A stretch of DNA of 64,000 nt from Halobaculum marinum (lineage in GTDB: Archaea > Halobacteriota > Halobacteria > Halobacteriales > Haloferacaceae): contig NZ_CP119989.1 in assembly GCF_029338555.1 (NCBI RefSeq), forward strand, positions 2,232,001 through 2,296,000. Direction: 5' to 3'. Below, piece by piece: positions 42,301 to 51,845 of this stretch (its first letter is position 1; every line of letters starts with the position of its first letter). The translations under genes were made by a program, and so were the position numbers. The notes beneath the pieces were generated by a model. It worked only from the letters and a program-made list of their open reading frames with translations, did no database searches and was not told where the DNA came from.

Positions 42301-42570
42301 ATGGCCGAGACGACCTCCCACGAACGGGAACTGAGTCGCGACGAGACGGCCTCGTACCTGCGACGCATCGCCGAGGAGTTGGAGTCCGACGTGGCGACGG
42401 TGCGCGTGCCGGTCGGGAACAAGGCGGTGCGGCTGTCACCGCCGGACCGGCTGAACACCGAGGTGACGGTCGTCGAGCGCTCGCGCAGGCTCCGGCGCGA
42501 CGTGGAGTCGCTGGAACTGGCGCTGGAGTGGAACCCGACGAAGCGCGGCCGCACCGAGGGCGACGGGTGA
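42301..42570 (+). CDS. Amphi-Trp domain protein
   Basis: An 89-residue protein with the amphi-Trp domain order: an amphipathic start (LSRDETASYLRRIAEELES), a central beta part (VRVPVGNKAVRLSPPDRLNTEVTVVER) and the terminal LELALEWNP. Found mainly in haloarchaea and some bacteria; the molecular role is unknown, thought to involve protein or membrane contacts. Its stop overlaps the GTG start of a small membrane protein gene (GTGA). Confidence 0.82.
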   Translation: MAETTSHERELSRDETASYLRRIAEELESDVATVRVPVGNKAVRLSPPDRLNTEVTVVERSRRLRRDVESLELALEWNPTKRGRTEGDG

Positions 42571-42986
42571 CGCTCGTCGCTTCGCTCGCGGGGGCGGCCC
42601 CCCTCCAGACAGAACTCACCCCCTCGTTCGTCGTCAACGCCGCGCTCGTGTTCCTCGTCAGTCTCCTCGTCGGCACGGTGGCGATCCGACTCGGCGCGCA
42701 GGTGCTCGTCGACCGAGATACGGGGAACCGCCGCGCGCTAGCGACGGCGCTGATCGGTGCCGCGGCGTACGCGCTCGTCGGCTACCTCCTCGGCTGGGTG
42801 CCGGTGCTCGGGCCGCTGCTGATGCTGCTCGCGTGGGTGGGGGTCATCAACTGGCAGTACCCGGGCGGGTGGGGAACGGCGGCGGGGATCGGTGTGACGG
42901 CGTGGCTCGTCGCCGTCGGGGTGCTGTTCGGACTCGCACAGGTGGGGATCGTCTCGGCCCAGGCGGTCGGCGTCCCGGGGGCGTAG
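42567..42986 (+). CDS. Small membrane protein of unknown function
   Basis: A 139-residue protein read from GTG in the GTGA overlap with the amphi-Trp gene. After a short hydrophobic segment it has about four membrane helices (VVNAALVFLVSLLVGTVAI, ALIGAAAYALVGYLLG, LLMLLAWVGVINW and GIGVTAWLVAVGVLFGL) with short charged loops such as VDRDTGNRRA. No family is recognised; the coupling suggests that it acts with the amphi-Trp protein at the membrane. Confidence 0.7.
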   Translation: MTLVASLAGAAPLQTELTPSFVVNAALVFLVSLLVGTVAIRLGAQVLVDRDTGNRRALATALIGAAAYALVGYLLGWVPVLGPLLMLLAWVGVINWQYPGGWGTAAGIGVTAWLVAVGVLFGLAQVGIVSAQAVGVPGA

Positions 42987-43090
42987 CCGAACTGCCAAGC
43001 GTCGCCGCACTTGCGGCCGGCCAGCGGTCACGACCGGGCGTGTGGAACCCGAAGCCTGCGACTCGGCGAAGGTGAGTCGACGGAAGAAGA

Positions 43091-43161
43091 TGCACTGGCT
43101 GGGATTTGAACCCAGGTTGTGACCATGGCAAGGTCACGTGATACCACTACACTACCAGTGC
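43091..43161 (-). tRNA. tRNA-Gly (anticodon GCC)
   Basis: Read on the minus strand: acceptor stem GCACTGG/CCAGTGC, a D arm with GTG/CAC and loop AGTGGTA, anticodon stem TGACC/GGTCA around loop TTGCCAT (anticodon GCC), T arm CTGGG-TTCAAAT-CCCAG and discriminator A. All stems pair. CCA is not encoded and there is no intron. A T-rich tract follows the 3' end. Confidence 0.97.
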
Positions 43162-43225
43162 GTACCTGCATCCGAGCGCCGTCTCCGGCTTTCTCCCGGT
43201 GCGCATTCTCCACTAACGGCAGGGT

Positions 43226-43236
43226 GATATATAAAT
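43226..43236 (-). promoter_or_regulatory. TATA box for tRNA-Gly
   Basis: ATTTATATATC on the minus strand, a strong TATA box about 70 bp before the mature 5' end, leaving a leader of about 40 nt for RNase P. Confidence 0.6.
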
Positions 43237-43382
43237 CCGTTCCTCCGGCGGCGCTTTGGGAGTCCGTATCGTGACAGTCGCCCACAGCCGAACGGTGCGA
43301 CGTGGTATGTGAACTGCCCACACCCGAAACGCCCGTGGACGGGTGTGTGAAGCCGTCACGCCGCCACGGACGATTCAATACC

Positions 43383-43390
43383 CTTTTACG
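43383..43390 (+). promoter_or_regulatory. Putative promoter of the SPOUT/ribosomal protein operon
   Basis: CTTTTACG centred about 47 bp before the ATG at 43433, predicting a leader of about 20 nt. A second A/T-rich box, TCAATAC, is at 43375. Confidence 0.4.
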
Positions 43391-43432
43391 GGGCGACCGA
43401 GGATCGTATCGATACAGTCCGGTGTAGCGACA

Positions 43433-44266
43433 ATGAACGGAACGACGCTCGACGTGCTCGTTCCGTCGTCGCTCGTCCGGGAGGCCGAGGACGGCCGCGA
43501 GGCCACACGGAAACTCGGCTACGTCGCCCGCGCGGCGACGATCTTCCGGGCGGACCGGTTGGTCGTCTTCCCAGACGGGGAAGGCGAACGCCGCAGAGGC
43601 AGCGAGTACGTGCAGACGGTGCTGGAGTACTGCGCGACTCCCTCCTACCTCCGACGCGAGGTGTGGGGGAAGCGCGACGAACTCCGACACGTCGGCGTGC
43701 TCCCGCCGATGCGGCCCGCTCGATCCGGCCCCGACGGGTCGGAACTACGAGAGGGAATCGTGACCGAGGTCGGACCTGAAGGCCGCGTTCGGGTCAATTG
43801 CGGAATGCAACACCCGATCTCCCTGCACGCGTCTCCCGGACGGGAGTACGTGGAGGGGGAGCGCGTCACCGTCAGGGTCTCTTCGAGAGAACCGGTTCGT
43901 GCCCGCCTCACCGACGACCCCGCACCGGGGTTCCGGGTGGTGGGTGCGACCTTGGAGGACGCCCTCGCCGAGGCCGAAACCGCGATCGCCACGTCGCGAC
44001 ACGGACGCGAACTGTCGGTGTCCCGACTGGCGGACGTGCGTACACGCACGCGCGACACACACGTCGCCGTCGCGTTCGGCTCACCCGGCAGGGGGCTCCC
44101 GGCCATCCTCGGCATGGACACCGAGGATGTCCCGGTCGACCCCGACGCCACGGACGGCTCGGGGTTCGACCTCTGGCTGAACGCGATTCCGCGACAAGGC
44201 AGTGAGGTGGTGCGGACCGAAGAAGCGATCTTCGCCGCGCTCTCGCTGCTCACGCTCACGGAGTAA
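43433..44266 (+). CDS. SPOUT-class putative RNA uridine N3-methyltransferase (COG2106)
   Basis: A 277-residue protein of the SPOUT group that archaea keep just upstream of rpl3. Its Rossmann-like start is LDVLVPSSLVREAEDGREATRKLG, an OB-type insertion lies near 95-160 (REGIVTEVGPEGRVRVNCGM), and the knot-forming C-terminal region contains VAVAFGSPGRGLPAILG and LWLNAIPRQGSEVVRTEEAI, the SAM-binding loop and trefoil helix. It probably methylates rRNA. Start at 43433 matches the family; the frame upstream to 43343 does not look coding. It ends 8 bp before rpl3. Confidence 0.85.
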   Translation: MNGTTLDVLVPSSLVREAEDGREATRKLGYVARAATIFRADRLVVFPDGEGERRRGSEYVQTVLEYCATPSYLRREVWGKRDELRHVGVLPPMRPARSGPDGSELREGIVTEVGPEGRVRVNCGMQHPISLHASPGREYVEGERVTVRVSSREPVRARLTDDPAPGFRVVGATLEDALAEAETAIATSRHGRELSVSRLADVRTRTRDTHVAVAFGSPGRGLPAILGMDTEDVPVDPDATDGSGFDLWLNAIPRQGSEVVRTEEAIFAALSLLTLTE

Positions 44267-44274
44267 GCAAACAC

Positions 44275-45291
44275 ATGCCACAACCAAGCAGACCACGCAA
44301 GGGTTCGCTGGGCTTCGGCCCGCGCAAGCGCGCGAGCAGTGAAGTCCCCCGCATCCGCTCGTGGCCCGAGGACGACGGCGCCGCCGGCGTCCAGGGCTTC
44401 GCGGGCTACAAGGCGGGCATGACCCACGTCGTGATGGTGAACGACGAATCCAACTCCCCGCGCGAGGGGATGGAGGAGTCGGTCCCCGTCACCGTCGTGG
44501 AGGTGCCGCCGATGCGAGCAGTCGCACTGCGAGCCTACGAAGACACGCCGTACGGACAGAAGCCGGTCACCGAGGTCTGGGCCACCGAGTTCCACGACGA
44601 ACTCGACCGCACCCTCGACCTGCCGGCGGAGAACACCTTCGAGGAGGACGCTGCGGAGCTTCGCGAACTGGTCGACGACGGCGTCGTCGACGACCTCCGG
44701 TTCATCACGCACACCGAGCCGGCGAAGCTCGCGAACGTCCCCAAGAAGAAGCCCGACGTGATGGAGACGCGTGTCGGCGGCTCGTCGATGGACGAGCGGC
44801 TCGACTACGCGCTCGACCTGGTCGAGGACGGCGGCGAACACGAGTTCGGCGACGTCTTCCGCGCCGGCGAGTACGCCGACGTCTCGGGCATCACGAAGGG
44901 GAAGGGCACCCAGGGCCCCGTCAAGCGCTGGGGCGTCCAGAAGCGGAAGGGCAAGCACGCACGACAGGGCTGGCGGCGCCGGATCGGTAACCTCGGCCCG
45001 TGGAACCCGTCGCGCGTTCGCTCGACCGTCCCCCAGCAGGGGCAGACCGGCTACCACCAGCGCACGGAGCTCAACAAGCGGCTCATCGACTTCGGCGAGG
45101 GCGACGACGCCTCCGTCGAGGGCGGCTTCAAGGGCTACGGCGAGGTGGACGGCCACTACGCGCTCGTGAAGGGCTCGCTCCCGGGTCCGTCCCAGCGCCT
45201 CCTGCGCTTCCGCCCGGCCATCCGGCCGAACGACCAGCCGCGCCTCGACCCCGAGGTGCGCTACGTCTCCACTGAGTCGAACCAAGGATAA
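44275..45291 (+). CDS. rpl3: Ribosomal protein L3 (uL3)
   Basis: A 338-residue archaeal/eukaryal-type L3. It starts PQPSRPRKGSLGFGPRKRA, has GFAGYKAGMTHVV for rRNA contacts, an acidic halophilic insertion around residues 105-160, and the core KRWGVQKRKGKHARQGW. It belongs near the peptidyl-transferase centre and is an early assembly protein. First ribosomal gene of the operon; its TAA shares an A with the ATG of rpl4. Confidence 0.98.
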   Translation: MPQPSRPRKGSLGFGPRKRASSEVPRIRSWPEDDGAAGVQGFAGYKAGMTHVVMVNDESNSPREGMEESVPVTVVEVPPMRAVALRAYEDTPYGQKPVTEVWATEFHDELDRTLDLPAENTFEEDAAELRELVDDGVVDDLRFITHTEPAKLANVPKKKPDVMETRVGGSSMDERLDYALDLVEDGGEHEFGDVFRAGEYADVSGITKGKGTQGPVKRWGVQKRKGKHARQGWRRRIGNLGPWNPSRVRSTVPQQGQTGYHQRTELNKRLIDFGEGDDASVEGGFKGYGEVDGHYALVKGSLPGPSQRLLRFRPAIRPNDQPRLDPEVRYVSTESNQG

Positions 45292-46037
45292 TGAAGGCAA
45301 CAGTACGCGACCTGAACGGTGACGACACGGGCGAGGTCGACCTCCCCGACGTCTTCGAGACGGAGTTCCGCTCGGACCTGATCCAGCGAGCCGTCGTCGC
45401 CGCGCAGGCCAACCGGAAACAGGCGTACGGCGCTGACGAGTTCGCCGGCCTCCGCACTCCCGCGGAGTCGTTCGGCTCCGGCCGCGGTATGGCCCACGTG
45501 CCCCGACAGAACGGGCAGGGTCGCCGCGTGCCGCAGACCGTCAAGGGTCGCAAGGCCCACCCGCCGAAGGCCGAGAAGGACCAGACCAAGAAGGTGAACG
45601 ACAAGGAGCGCAAGCTCGCGACGCGGTCGGCCATCGCGGCCACCGCCGACGCCGAGCTCGTCTCCGAGCGCGGCCACGTGTTCGACGAGGACACGGAGCT
45701 GCCGCTCGTCGTCTCCGACGAGTTCGAGGACCTCGTGAAGACGAAGGAGGTCGTCTCCTTCCTCGAGGCCGTCGGCATCGACGGCGACATCGAGCGCGCC
45801 GACGAGGGGCGCACGATCCGCGCCGGGCGCGGGACGACCCGCGGCCGCAAGACGCAGGAGCCGAAGTCGGTCCTGTTCGTCACCAGCGGCGAGCCGTCGA
45901 AGGCTGCCCGCAACCTCGCGGGCGCCGACGTGACGACCGGCCGTGAGGTCAACGTCGAAGACCTGGCGCCCGGCACCCACGCTGGCCGCCTGACCGTCTT
46001 CACCGAGAGTGCGCTGGAGGAGGTGGCCGAGCGATGA
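45291..46037 (+). CDS. rpl4: Ribosomal protein L4 (uL4)
   Basis: A 248-residue L4. The exit-tunnel extension is the basic loop [18 protein letters not shown] and [12 protein letters not shown] (near 65-100), set between acidic globular parts. ATG overlaps the rpl3 stop, and its own stop overlaps rpl23 by 4 bp. In bacteria L4 can control its operon; no such attenuator is evident here. Confidence 0.98.
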   Translation: MKATVRDLNGDDTGEVDLPDVFETEFRSDLIQRAVVAAQANRKQAYGADEFAGLRTPAESFGSGRGMAHVPRQNGQGRRVPQTVKGRKAHPPKAEKDQTKKVNDKERKLATRSAIAATADAELVSERGHVFDEDTELPLVVSDEFEDLVKTKEVVSFLEAVGIDGDIERADEGRTIRAGRGTTRGRKTQEPKSVLFVTSGEPSKAARNLAGADVTTGREVNVEDLAPGTHAGRLTVFTESALEEVAER

Positions 46038-46288
46038 GTTCGGTCATCCACCACCCGCTCGTGACCGAGAAGGCGATGGACGAGATGGACTTCAACAACA
46101 AGCTCCAGTTCATCGTCGACATCGACGCGAACAAGCCGGAGATCGCAGAGGCGGTCGCCGCGCAGTTCGACGTCGGCGTCGAGTCGGTCCGGACCCAGGT
46201 GACTCCCCAGGGCAAGAAGAAGGCAACCGTCGAACTCGGCGAGGACGACGACGCGCAGGAAGTCGCCTCCCGTATTGGGGTGTTCTGA
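46034..46288 (+). CDS. rpl23: Ribosomal protein L23 (uL23)
   Basis: An 84-residue L23, starting [22 protein letters not shown] and ending in an acidic tail [15 protein letters not shown]. It lines the tunnel exit and is a docking site for SRP and chaperones. ATGA overlap with rpl4; rpl2 begins 2 bp later. Confidence 0.97.
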   Translation: MSSVIHHPLVTEKAMDEMDFNNKLQFIVDIDANKPEIAEAVAAQFDVGVESVRTQVTPQGKKKATVELGEDDDAQEVASRIGVF

Positions 46289-46290
46289 CA

Positions 46291-47019
46291 ATGGGACGCA
46301 GAATTCAGGGACAACGACGCGGGCGCGGCACCTCGACGTTCCGAGCGCCGTCGCACCGCTACAAGTCGGACAAGCAGCACAAGAAGATCGAAGAGGACGA
46401 CGCCAACACCGTCCACGGCGAGGTCGTCGGCATCGAGCACGACCCCGCGCGCTCCGCCCCGCTGGCGGACGTGGAGTTCGAGGACGGCGATCGTCGCCTC
46501 GTGCTGGCGCCGGAGGGCGTCACCGTCGGCGAGACGCTGTCGGTCGGCGTCTCCGCGGAGATCAAGCCCGGCAACACGCTCCCCATCTCGGAGATTCCCG
46601 AGGGGGTTCCGGTGTGTAACGTCGAGTCCAAGCCCGGCGACGGCGGCAAGTTCGCCCGCGCCTCGGGCGTCAGCGCGACGCTGCTCACCCACGACCGCGA
46701 CGTCGCGGTCGTCCAACTCCCCTCCGGCGAGGTCAAGCGCCTCAACCCGGACTGCCGAGCCACCGTCGGCGTCGTCGCCGGCGGCGGACGGACGGAGAAG
46801 CCGTTCGTGAAGGCGGGGAAGAAGTACCACAAGATGCGCAGTCGCGGGACGAAGTACCCGCGCGTCCGTGGCGTCGCGATGAACGCCGTCGACCACCCGT
46901 TCGGTGGCGGTGGCCGCCAGCACCCCGGACAGCCGAAGTCCGTCTCGCGGAACGCACCGCCGGGCCGGAAGGTCGGCGACATCGCCTCCAAGCGGACGGG
47001 CCGCGGAGGGAACAAGTAG
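46291..47019 (+). CDS. rpl2: Ribosomal protein L2 (uL2)
   Basis: A 242-residue L2, opening [16 protein letters not shown] (the start at 46291 excludes a 94-codon upstream run in frame). The conserved peptidyl-transferase-associated histidine is in [18 protein letters not shown] near residue 200, with a Phe after Pro where bacteria have His. It joins 23S rRNA domains at the subunit interface. Confidence 0.98.
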   Translation: MGRRIQGQRRGRGTSTFRAPSHRYKSDKQHKKIEEDDANTVHGEVVGIEHDPARSAPLADVEFEDGDRRLVLAPEGVTVGETLSVGVSAEIKPGNTLPISEIPEGVPVCNVESKPGDGGKFARASGVSATLLTHDRDVAVVQLPSGEVKRLNPDCRATVGVVAGGGRTEKPFVKAGKKYHKMRSRGTKYPRVRGVAMNAVDHPFGGGGRQHPGQPKSVSRNAPPGRKVGDIASKRTGRGGNK

Positions 47020-47022
47020 ATC

Positions 47023-47445
47023 ATGAGTTCGGAATACCGCACCGGCCGCGAGGGTGAGTTCACCTACCGCGGTCACACGCTCGACGAGCTCCAGTCGATG
47101 GAGCTCGACGAGGTCGCTGAACTGCTCCCCGCCCGCGCGCGGCGAAGTATCACTCGAGGACTCGGCGTCGAGAAGCAGAAGCTGCTCGAAGACGCCCGCG
47201 AGGCCACCGAGGAGGAGACGGCCAACGACCCGCTCCGCACCCACCTGCGCGACATGCCGGTGGTGCCGGAGTTCGTCGGCCTCACGTTCGAGGTGTACGA
47301 CGGCAGCCACTTCGAGCGCGTCGTCGTCGAACCCGAGATGATCGGGCACTACCTCGGCGAGTTCAACCTCACACGGAACTCCGTGGAACACGGTCAGGCC
47401 GGTATCGGCGCGACCCGGTCCTCGAAGTTCGTGCCCCTCAAGTAA
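47023..47445 (+). CDS. rps19: Ribosomal protein S19 (uS19)
   Basis: A 140-residue S19 with an acidic N-terminal extension ([18 protein letters not shown]) typical of archaea. The C-terminal core reads [19 protein letters not shown] and [20 protein letters not shown], the head-binding part of the small subunit. Separated by 3 bp from both neighbours. Confidence 0.98.
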   Translation: MSSEYRTGREGEFTYRGHTLDELQSMELDEVAELLPARARRSITRGLGVEKQKLLEDAREATEEETANDPLRTHLRDMPVVPEFVGLTFEVYDGSHFERVVVEPEMIGHYLGEFNLTRNSVEHGQAGIGATRSSKFVPLK

Positions 47446-47448
47446 TCC

Positions 47449-47910
47449 ATGGGAATCAACTACAGCGTCGACGCCGACCCGGAGACCACCGCCAAGGGGA
47501 TGCTCCGCGAGCGGCAGATCAGCTTCAAGCACAGCAAGGCCATCGCCCGCGAAATCAAGGGCGAGACGGTCGCCGACGCTCGCGAGTACCTGCACGCGGT
47601 CATCGACGGAGAGCGCTCCGTCCCGTTCCGCAAGCACAACACTGGCGTCGGTCACCGCTCGGACATCGACGGCTGGGACGCCGGCCGCTACCCCGAGAAG
47701 GCCTCCAAGGACTTCCTGAAGCTCCTGGAGAACGTCGCGAACAACGCCGACGAGCAGGGCTTCGAGGGACAGTCCATGACGATCAAACACGTCGCCGCCC
47801 ACAAGGTCGGCGAACAGCAGGGCCGCAAGCCCCGAGCGATGGGTCGCGCGAGCGCCTGGAACACTCCGCAAGTGGACGTCGAAATGATCATCGAGGAGGA
47901 GGATAACTAA
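47449..47910 (+). CDS. rpl22: Ribosomal protein L22 (uL22)
   Basis: A 153-residue L22, opening GINYSVDADPETTAKGML. The tunnel-reaching beta hairpin lies around the segment HKVGEQQGRKPRAMGRAS (near 122-140). The TAA shares a base with the rps3 ATG at 47910. Confidence 0.98.
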   Translation: MGINYSVDADPETTAKGMLRERQISFKHSKAIAREIKGETVADAREYLHAVIDGERSVPFRKHNTGVGHRSDIDGWDAGRYPEKASKDFLKLLENVANNADEQGFEGQSMTIKHVAAHKVGEQQGRKPRAMGRASAWNTPQVDVEMIIEEEDN

Positions 47911-48851
47911 TGGCGGACGAGCACCAGTTCATCGAGGACGGGCTCCAGCGGAGCCAGATCAACGAGTTCTTCGAGGACGAGCTCGGTCGCGCCGGCTACG
48001 GCGGGATGGAGGTCGCGAAGACGCCCATGGGCACCCAGATCGTGCTCAAGGCCGAGAAGCCCGGGATGGTGATCGGCAAGGGCGGGAAGAACATCCGCAA
48101 GGTCACCACCGAGCTCGAGGAGCGCTTCGACATGGACGACCCGCAGATCGACGTGCAGGAGGTCGACGAACCCGACCTCAACGCGAAGATCGTCGCGGAC
48201 CGTCTCGCGAACGCGCTCGAGCGCGGCTGGTACTTCCGCCGTGCGGGCCACACGACGATCGACCGGATCATGGACGCGGGCGCCCTCGGCGCCGAGATCG
48301 TCCTCTCCGGGAAGGTCACCGGTGCCCGCTCGCGCGTGGAGAAGTTCAACCGCGGCTACATCAAGCACAACGGCGAGCCCGCCGAGGACGTCGTCGACGA
48401 GGGCCAAGGTGTGGCCGTCATGAAGCTCGGCACCATCGGCGTGACCGTCAAGATCATCCCGCCGGGTGCGGAGCTGCCCGACGACTTCGAGATCGCCGAG
48501 GACGCCGACGCGCCCGAGGTCGAGCAGGCCGCCCCCGCCAGCGAGGGCGTGGAGGACCTGCTCGCCGACGTGGACGACGAGGAGATTCCGGAGGCAGACG
48601 ACGTCGACGCCGAGTTCGACGAGCCGGAGATCCCCGAGGGCGAGCCCGAGGACGTCATCGACGAGGAGGTCGTCGAGGAGGTCATCGAGGCAGACGAGGA
48701 CGACGACGAGGACGAGGAATCGACCGCCGACGACGACGAGGAGCCCGAACTCGACGACCTCGACGAGGACGTCGAGGCCGAGGCCGAGGACCTGGTCGCC
48801 GAGATGGAGGCGGACGACGAAGACGACGCGGACGACGAGGAGGAGGAGTAA
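47910..48851 (+). CDS. rps3: Ribosomal protein S3 (uS3) with long acidic tail
   Basis: A 313-residue S3. The KH type II domain contains KPGMVIGKGGKNIRKV (50-65), followed by the C-terminal S3 domain up to about residue 205 (GTIGVTVKIIPPGAELPDDF). The last 105 residues are almost all Asp, Glu, Ala and Val, a haloarchaeal extension that bacteria lack and that is expected to be disordered. S3 forms part of the mRNA entry channel. Confidence 0.97.
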   Translation: MADEHQFIEDGLQRSQINEFFEDELGRAGYGGMEVAKTPMGTQIVLKAEKPGMVIGKGGKNIRKVTTELEERFDMDDPQIDVQEVDEPDLNAKIVADRLANALERGWYFRRAGHTTIDRIMDAGALGAEIVLSGKVTGARSRVEKFNRGYIKHNGEPAEDVVDEGQGVAVMKLGTIGVTVKIIPPGAELPDDFEIAEDADAPEVEQAAPASEGVEDLLADVDDEEIPEADDVDAEFDEPEIPEGEPEDVIDEEVVEEVIEADEDDDEDEESTADDDEEPELDDLDEDVEAEAEDLVAEMEADDEDDADDEEEE

Positions 48852-48854
48852 TCC

Positions 48855-49073
48855 ATGGCGATTCTCCACGTCCAGGAAGTCCGCGACATGACGCCTGCCG
48901 AGCGTGAGGCCGAACTCGAGGAGCTCGAGACCGAGCTGCTCAACATGAAGGCCGTCCAGGCAGCCGGCGGTGCCCCGGAGAACCCGGGCCGCGTCGGCGA
49001 GCTCAAGCGCACCATCGCGCGGATCAAGACGGTCCAGCGCGAGGAAGGCGACCTCGACGACAGCGACGAGTAA
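48855..49073 (+). CDS. rpl29: Ribosomal protein L29 (uL29)
   Basis: A 72-residue two-helix protein ([22 protein letters not shown], then [17 protein letters not shown]) at the tunnel exit next to L23. It is 6 bp upstream of the Rpp29 gene; no SUI1/eIF1 gene intervenes, unlike in many other archaea. Confidence 0.97.
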   Translation: MAILHVQEVRDMTPAEREAELEELETELLNMKAVQAAGGAPENPGRVGELKRTIARIKTVQREEGDLDDSDE

Positions 49074-49079
49074 CCACAC

Positions 49080-49556
49080 ATGGCACGCACCCCCGAGACG
49101 CTCACGCGACACGAACTCCGCGGCCTCCCCGTACGGGTGGTCGCCGCCGCCAGCGACGCCCACGTCGGGCTCGCGGGCGTCGTCGTGTCCGAGAGCATGC
49201 GCACCCTGACGGTGCGCACCTCGGGGGGTGACAAGCGCGTGCCGAAGGAGGGGACGACGTTCCGGTTCGCCCTCTCCGCGCAGGAATCGGGAGCCGGCGT
49301 GGGCCGCCGGCACTCCCAGCCCATAGATGAAGCCGCGGGGGACCGCAAGGCCCCCGGGTCCGCGTTCGAACTTCCGTCGTCTGGGCTCCCCACACTGGCC
49401 GGGGAGCACGGACAGTACGATACTACCGGCGTCAGAACCGGTCAGTCGGACGGTTGCGAGGACGTGGTCTCCGTTACGGTGGATGGGGCCAGACTGCTCT
49501 CACGACCCGCCTTCCGCACGGAACGTGCGGGTGATCACCAATGGCAATCGGACTGA
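49080..49556 (+). CDS. rnp1: RNase P protein component 1 (Rpp29/Pop4) with a central insertion
   Basis: A 158-residue protein subunit of RNase P. The barrel-type core reads [23 protein letters not shown] (11-33), [32 protein letters not shown] (to about 69) and, after a gap, [23 protein letters not shown] (near 129-151). Between them lie about 55 residues (72-127) that the family core does not have, rich in Gly, Ser, Pro and Arg instead of the usual Asp/Glu. The DNA coding this part forms three hairpins (49336-49442). It overlaps the rps17 start by 16 bp. It binds RNase P RNA with Rpp21 to help 5' processing of tRNA. Confidence 0.9.
   Translation: MARTPETLTRHELRGLPVRVVAAASDAHVGLAGVVVSESMRTLTVRTSGGDKRVPKEGTTFRFALSAQESGAGVGRRHSQPIDEAAGDRKAPGSAFELPSSGLPTLAGEHGQYDTTGVRTGQSDGCEDVVSVTVDGARLLSRPAFRTERAGDHQWQSD
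49336..49442 (+). other. Three consecutive hairpins inside the rnp1 coding region
   Basis: Hairpin 1 (49336-49356): CGGGGG, a bulged A and CC close a GCAA tetraloop with GG and CCCCCG, 8 bp in all. Hairpin 2 (49379-49413): GTCTG and GCTCCCC pair with GGGGAGC and CGGAC, 12 bp with one G-A mismatch and a 9-nt loop. Hairpin 3 (49425-49442): ACCGG pairs with CCGGT around 8 nt. The run lies wholly in the insertion that interrupts the Rpp29 core. It looks like a structured RNA element kept in frame or a decayed mobile-element end. Confidence 0.55.
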
Positions 49557-49873
49557 ACGTAACAGAACCGGAGGAGGCCTGCTCCGACGAGAACTGCCCG
49601 TTCCACGGATCGCTTTCCGTGCGCGGACAGACGCTCGAAGGGACGGTCGCCTCCACAGCGATGGACAAGACGGTCGTCGTCGAGCGCGAATACGACGTAT
49701 TCGTGCCGAAGTACGACCGGTACATGAAGCGACGCAGCCGCGTCCCGGCGCACTGCTCGCCCTGCCTCGACGTCGAGGAGGGCGACCGCGTGCGCATCGC
49801 AGAGACGCGGCCGCTGTCGAAAACGAAGAGCCACGTCGTCGTCGAGACGCTCGACACGGAGGGTGATGCCTGA
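49541..49873 (+). CDS. rps17: Ribosomal protein S17 (uS17)
   Basis: A 110-residue S17 with an archaeal N-terminal extension containing Cys13 and Cys18 ([15 protein letters not shown]), then the OB-fold core [20 protein letters not shown] and [19 protein letters not shown]-type region. Four cysteines (13, 18 and the pair in HCSPC) could bind zinc. The stop shares a base with the rpl14 ATG. Confidence 0.96.
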   Translation: MAIGLNVTEPEEACSDENCPFHGSLSVRGQTLEGTVASTAMDKTVVVEREYDVFVPKYDRYMKRRSRVPAHCSPCLDVEEGDRVRIAETRPLSKTKSHVVVETLDTEGDA

Positions 49874-50271
49874 TGGAGGCCCTGAAGGCCGACGTCACGC
49901 AGGGCCTCGAGAAAGGCTCCCTGATCACGTGCGCCGACAACACCGGCGCGCGTGAGCTGAAGGTCATCTCCGTGTCCGGCTACTCGGGGACGAAGAACCG
50001 ACACCCCAAGGCGGGCGTCGCCGACAAGGTCACCGTCTCGGTGACCAAGGGCACGCCCGAGATGCGGCGCCAGGTGCTGGAGGCCGTCGTGGTCCGCCAG
50101 CGCAAGCCCATCCGTCGTCCCGACGGCACCCGCGTGAAGTTCGCGGACAACGCCGCCGTCGTGATCGACGACATGGAGGAGCCGCGTGGGACCGAGATCA
50201 AGGGTCCCATCGCGCGCGAGGTCGCCGAACGCTTCGGGAGTATCGCATCCACTGCGACGCAGATCGTATGA
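49873..50271 (+). CDS. rpl14: Ribosomal protein L14 (uL14)
   Basis: A 132-residue L14 with [20 protein letters not shown] and the conserved [19 protein letters not shown] segment; it forms an intersubunit bridge and is an early contact of translation factors. Overlaps rpl24 by 4 bp (ATGA). Confidence 0.98.
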   Translation: MEALKADVTQGLEKGSLITCADNTGARELKVISVSGYSGTKNRHPKAGVADKVTVSVTKGTPEMRRQVLEAVVVRQRKPIRRPDGTRVKFADNAAVVIDDMEEPRGTEIKGPIAREVAERFGSIASTATQIV

Positions 50272-50630
50272 CTGAGCAACCACGCAAACAGCGCACTCGG
50301 ACCCGGAACGCGCCGCTCCACGAGCGGCAGAAGTTCGTCCGCGCGACCCTGTCGGCCGACCTCCGCGAGGAGTACGGCCAGCGGAACGTCCGCGTCAACG
50401 CGGGCGACACCGTCGAGGTCATGCGCGGCGACTTCGCGGGCGAGGAGGGCGAGGTCATCGACGTCGACCTCCGCCGCTCGACGATCCACGTCGAGGACGT
50501 CGTCGTCGAGAAGGCCGACGGGGAGGAGACCCCGCGCCCGCTCGACGCCTCGAACGTCCGCGTCGTCGACCTCGACCTCGAGGACGACGTCCGGGAGGCG
50601 CGACTGGAGTCCGACGAGGAGGCTGCATAA
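50268..50630 (+). CDS. rpl24: Ribosomal protein L24 (uL24)
   Basis: A 120-residue L24. After a basic start ([20 protein letters not shown]) comes the KOW motif in [24 protein letters not shown] (near 44-67), which binds 23S rRNA. Acidic tail. It ends 1 bp before rps4e. Confidence 0.97.
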   Translation: MTEQPRKQRTRTRNAPLHERQKFVRATLSADLREEYGQRNVRVNAGDTVEVMRGDFAGEEGEVIDVDLRRSTIHVEDVVVEKADGEETPRPLDASNVRVVDLDLEDDVREARLESDEEAA

Positions 50631-50631
50631 C

Positions 50632-51330
50632 ATGAGTAACCACCAGAAGCGACTGTCGGCCCCGAACTCGTGGCCGATCGAGCGGAAGGAAGAGACGTTC
50701 ACCGTGAAGGCGGGCGCGGGCCCGCACGGCGAGTCGGGTGTGCCCCTGCTCATCGTCCTTCGGGACGTGCTGGGCTACGTCGACTCGCGCAAGGAAGCGC
50801 GCTACGCGCTCGACCACGGCTCCGTGCTCGTGAACGGCAAGGCGGTCTCTGACGAGGCCCGCCCCGTCGGGATGTTCGACATCCTGGCGTTCACCGAGCG
50901 CGAGGAGTACTACCGGGTGTTCCCCGGGGAAGGCGGTCGGCTCTCGCTGACCCCCATCGACGAGGAGGCCGCCTCCTCGCGCCTCGGGAAGGTCGTCGGC
51001 AAGACGCAGGTCACCGGCGGCGACTTCCAGTACACGCTGCACGACGGCACGACGCTCGTCACCGACGAGGGCTCGTACGCCGGCAGCGACTCGCTGGTCG
51101 TCGACAACGACACCAAAGAGGTCGTCGCGCACTTCCCCTTCGAGGAGGGCGCGCTCGTCACCGCCGTCGCTGGCTCGCACGCAGGCGAGATCGGCACGGT
51201 CGACGAGATCACCGTCACCGCCGGCTCCGGCGACAACGCCGTCGACGTGAGCCAGGAGGAGGGCGGCTTCGAGACCATCGCCGACTACGTCGTCGTCATC
51301 GACGAGAACTTCACGGGTGATGACGAATGA
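50632..51330 (+). CDS. rps4e: Ribosomal protein S4e (eS4)
   Basis: A 232-residue archaeal/eukaryal S4e, absent from bacteria. The S4 RNA-binding domain is near 40-105 ([20 protein letters not shown]), the central domain follows, and the KOW motif is in [20 protein letters not shown] near 182-200. Overlaps rpl5 by 4 bp. Confidence 0.97.
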   Translation: MSNHQKRLSAPNSWPIERKEETFTVKAGAGPHGESGVPLLIVLRDVLGYVDSRKEARYALDHGSVLVNGKAVSDEARPVGMFDILAFTEREEYYRVFPGEGGRLSLTPIDEEAASSRLGKVVGKTQVTGGDFQYTLHDGTTLVTDEGSYAGSDSLVVDNDTKEVVAHFPFEEGALVTAVAGSHAGEIGTVDEITVTAGSGDNAVDVSQEEGGFETIADYVVVIDENFTGDDE

Positions 51331-51845
51331 GCGAGGCCGAGTTCCACGAGATGCGCGCACCGCGCATCGAGAAGGTCGTCGTCCACATGGGCGTCGGTCA
51401 GGGTGGGCGCGAGCTCGCAAACGGCGAGGACATCCTCGAGGAGATCACCGGTCAGGAGACCGTTCGCACGACGGCCAAGCGCGCCATCGGCGAGTTCGGC
51501 ATCCGACCCGGCGACCCCATCGGGGCGAAGGTCACGCTGCGTGACGAGGACGCCGACGAGTTCCTGCACACGGCGCTGGAACTGGTCGACCTCAAGAAGG
51601 CGCAGTTCGACGACACGGGCAACTTCAGCTTCGGCGTCGCCGAACACACCGAGTTCCCGAGTCAGGAGTACGACCCGCAGATCGGCATCTACGGGCTCGA
51701 CGTCACCGTGACGCTCACGCGTCCGGGCTACCGCGTCTCCCAGCGGGACAAGGTGACCCGATCGATCCCGAACGCCCACCGAATGACCGTCGAGGACGCC
51801 GTCGCGTACCTCGAGCGCGAGTTCGACGTGGAGGTCAACGAATGA
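51327..51845 (+). CDS. rpl5: Ribosomal protein L5 (uL5)
   Basis: A 172-residue L5, opening [19 protein letters not shown] and containing [22 protein letters not shown]; it binds 5S rRNA and touches the P-site tRNA. Overlaps both neighbours by 4 bp. Confidence 0.97.
   Translation: MSEAEFHEMRAPRIEKVVVHMGVGQGGRELANGEDILEEITGQETVRTTAKRAIGEFGIRPGDPIGAKVTLRDEDADEFLHTALELVDLKKAQFDDTGNFSFGVAEHTEFPSQEYDPQIGIYGLDVTVTLTRPGYRVSQRDKVTRSIPNAHRMTVEDAVAYLEREFDVEVNE

Noticed and set aside
43162-43432. Possible gene between tRNA-Gly and the SPOUT gene
   Set aside because: The region is explained by two promoters, tRNA leader and a short operon leader; no coding pattern remains.
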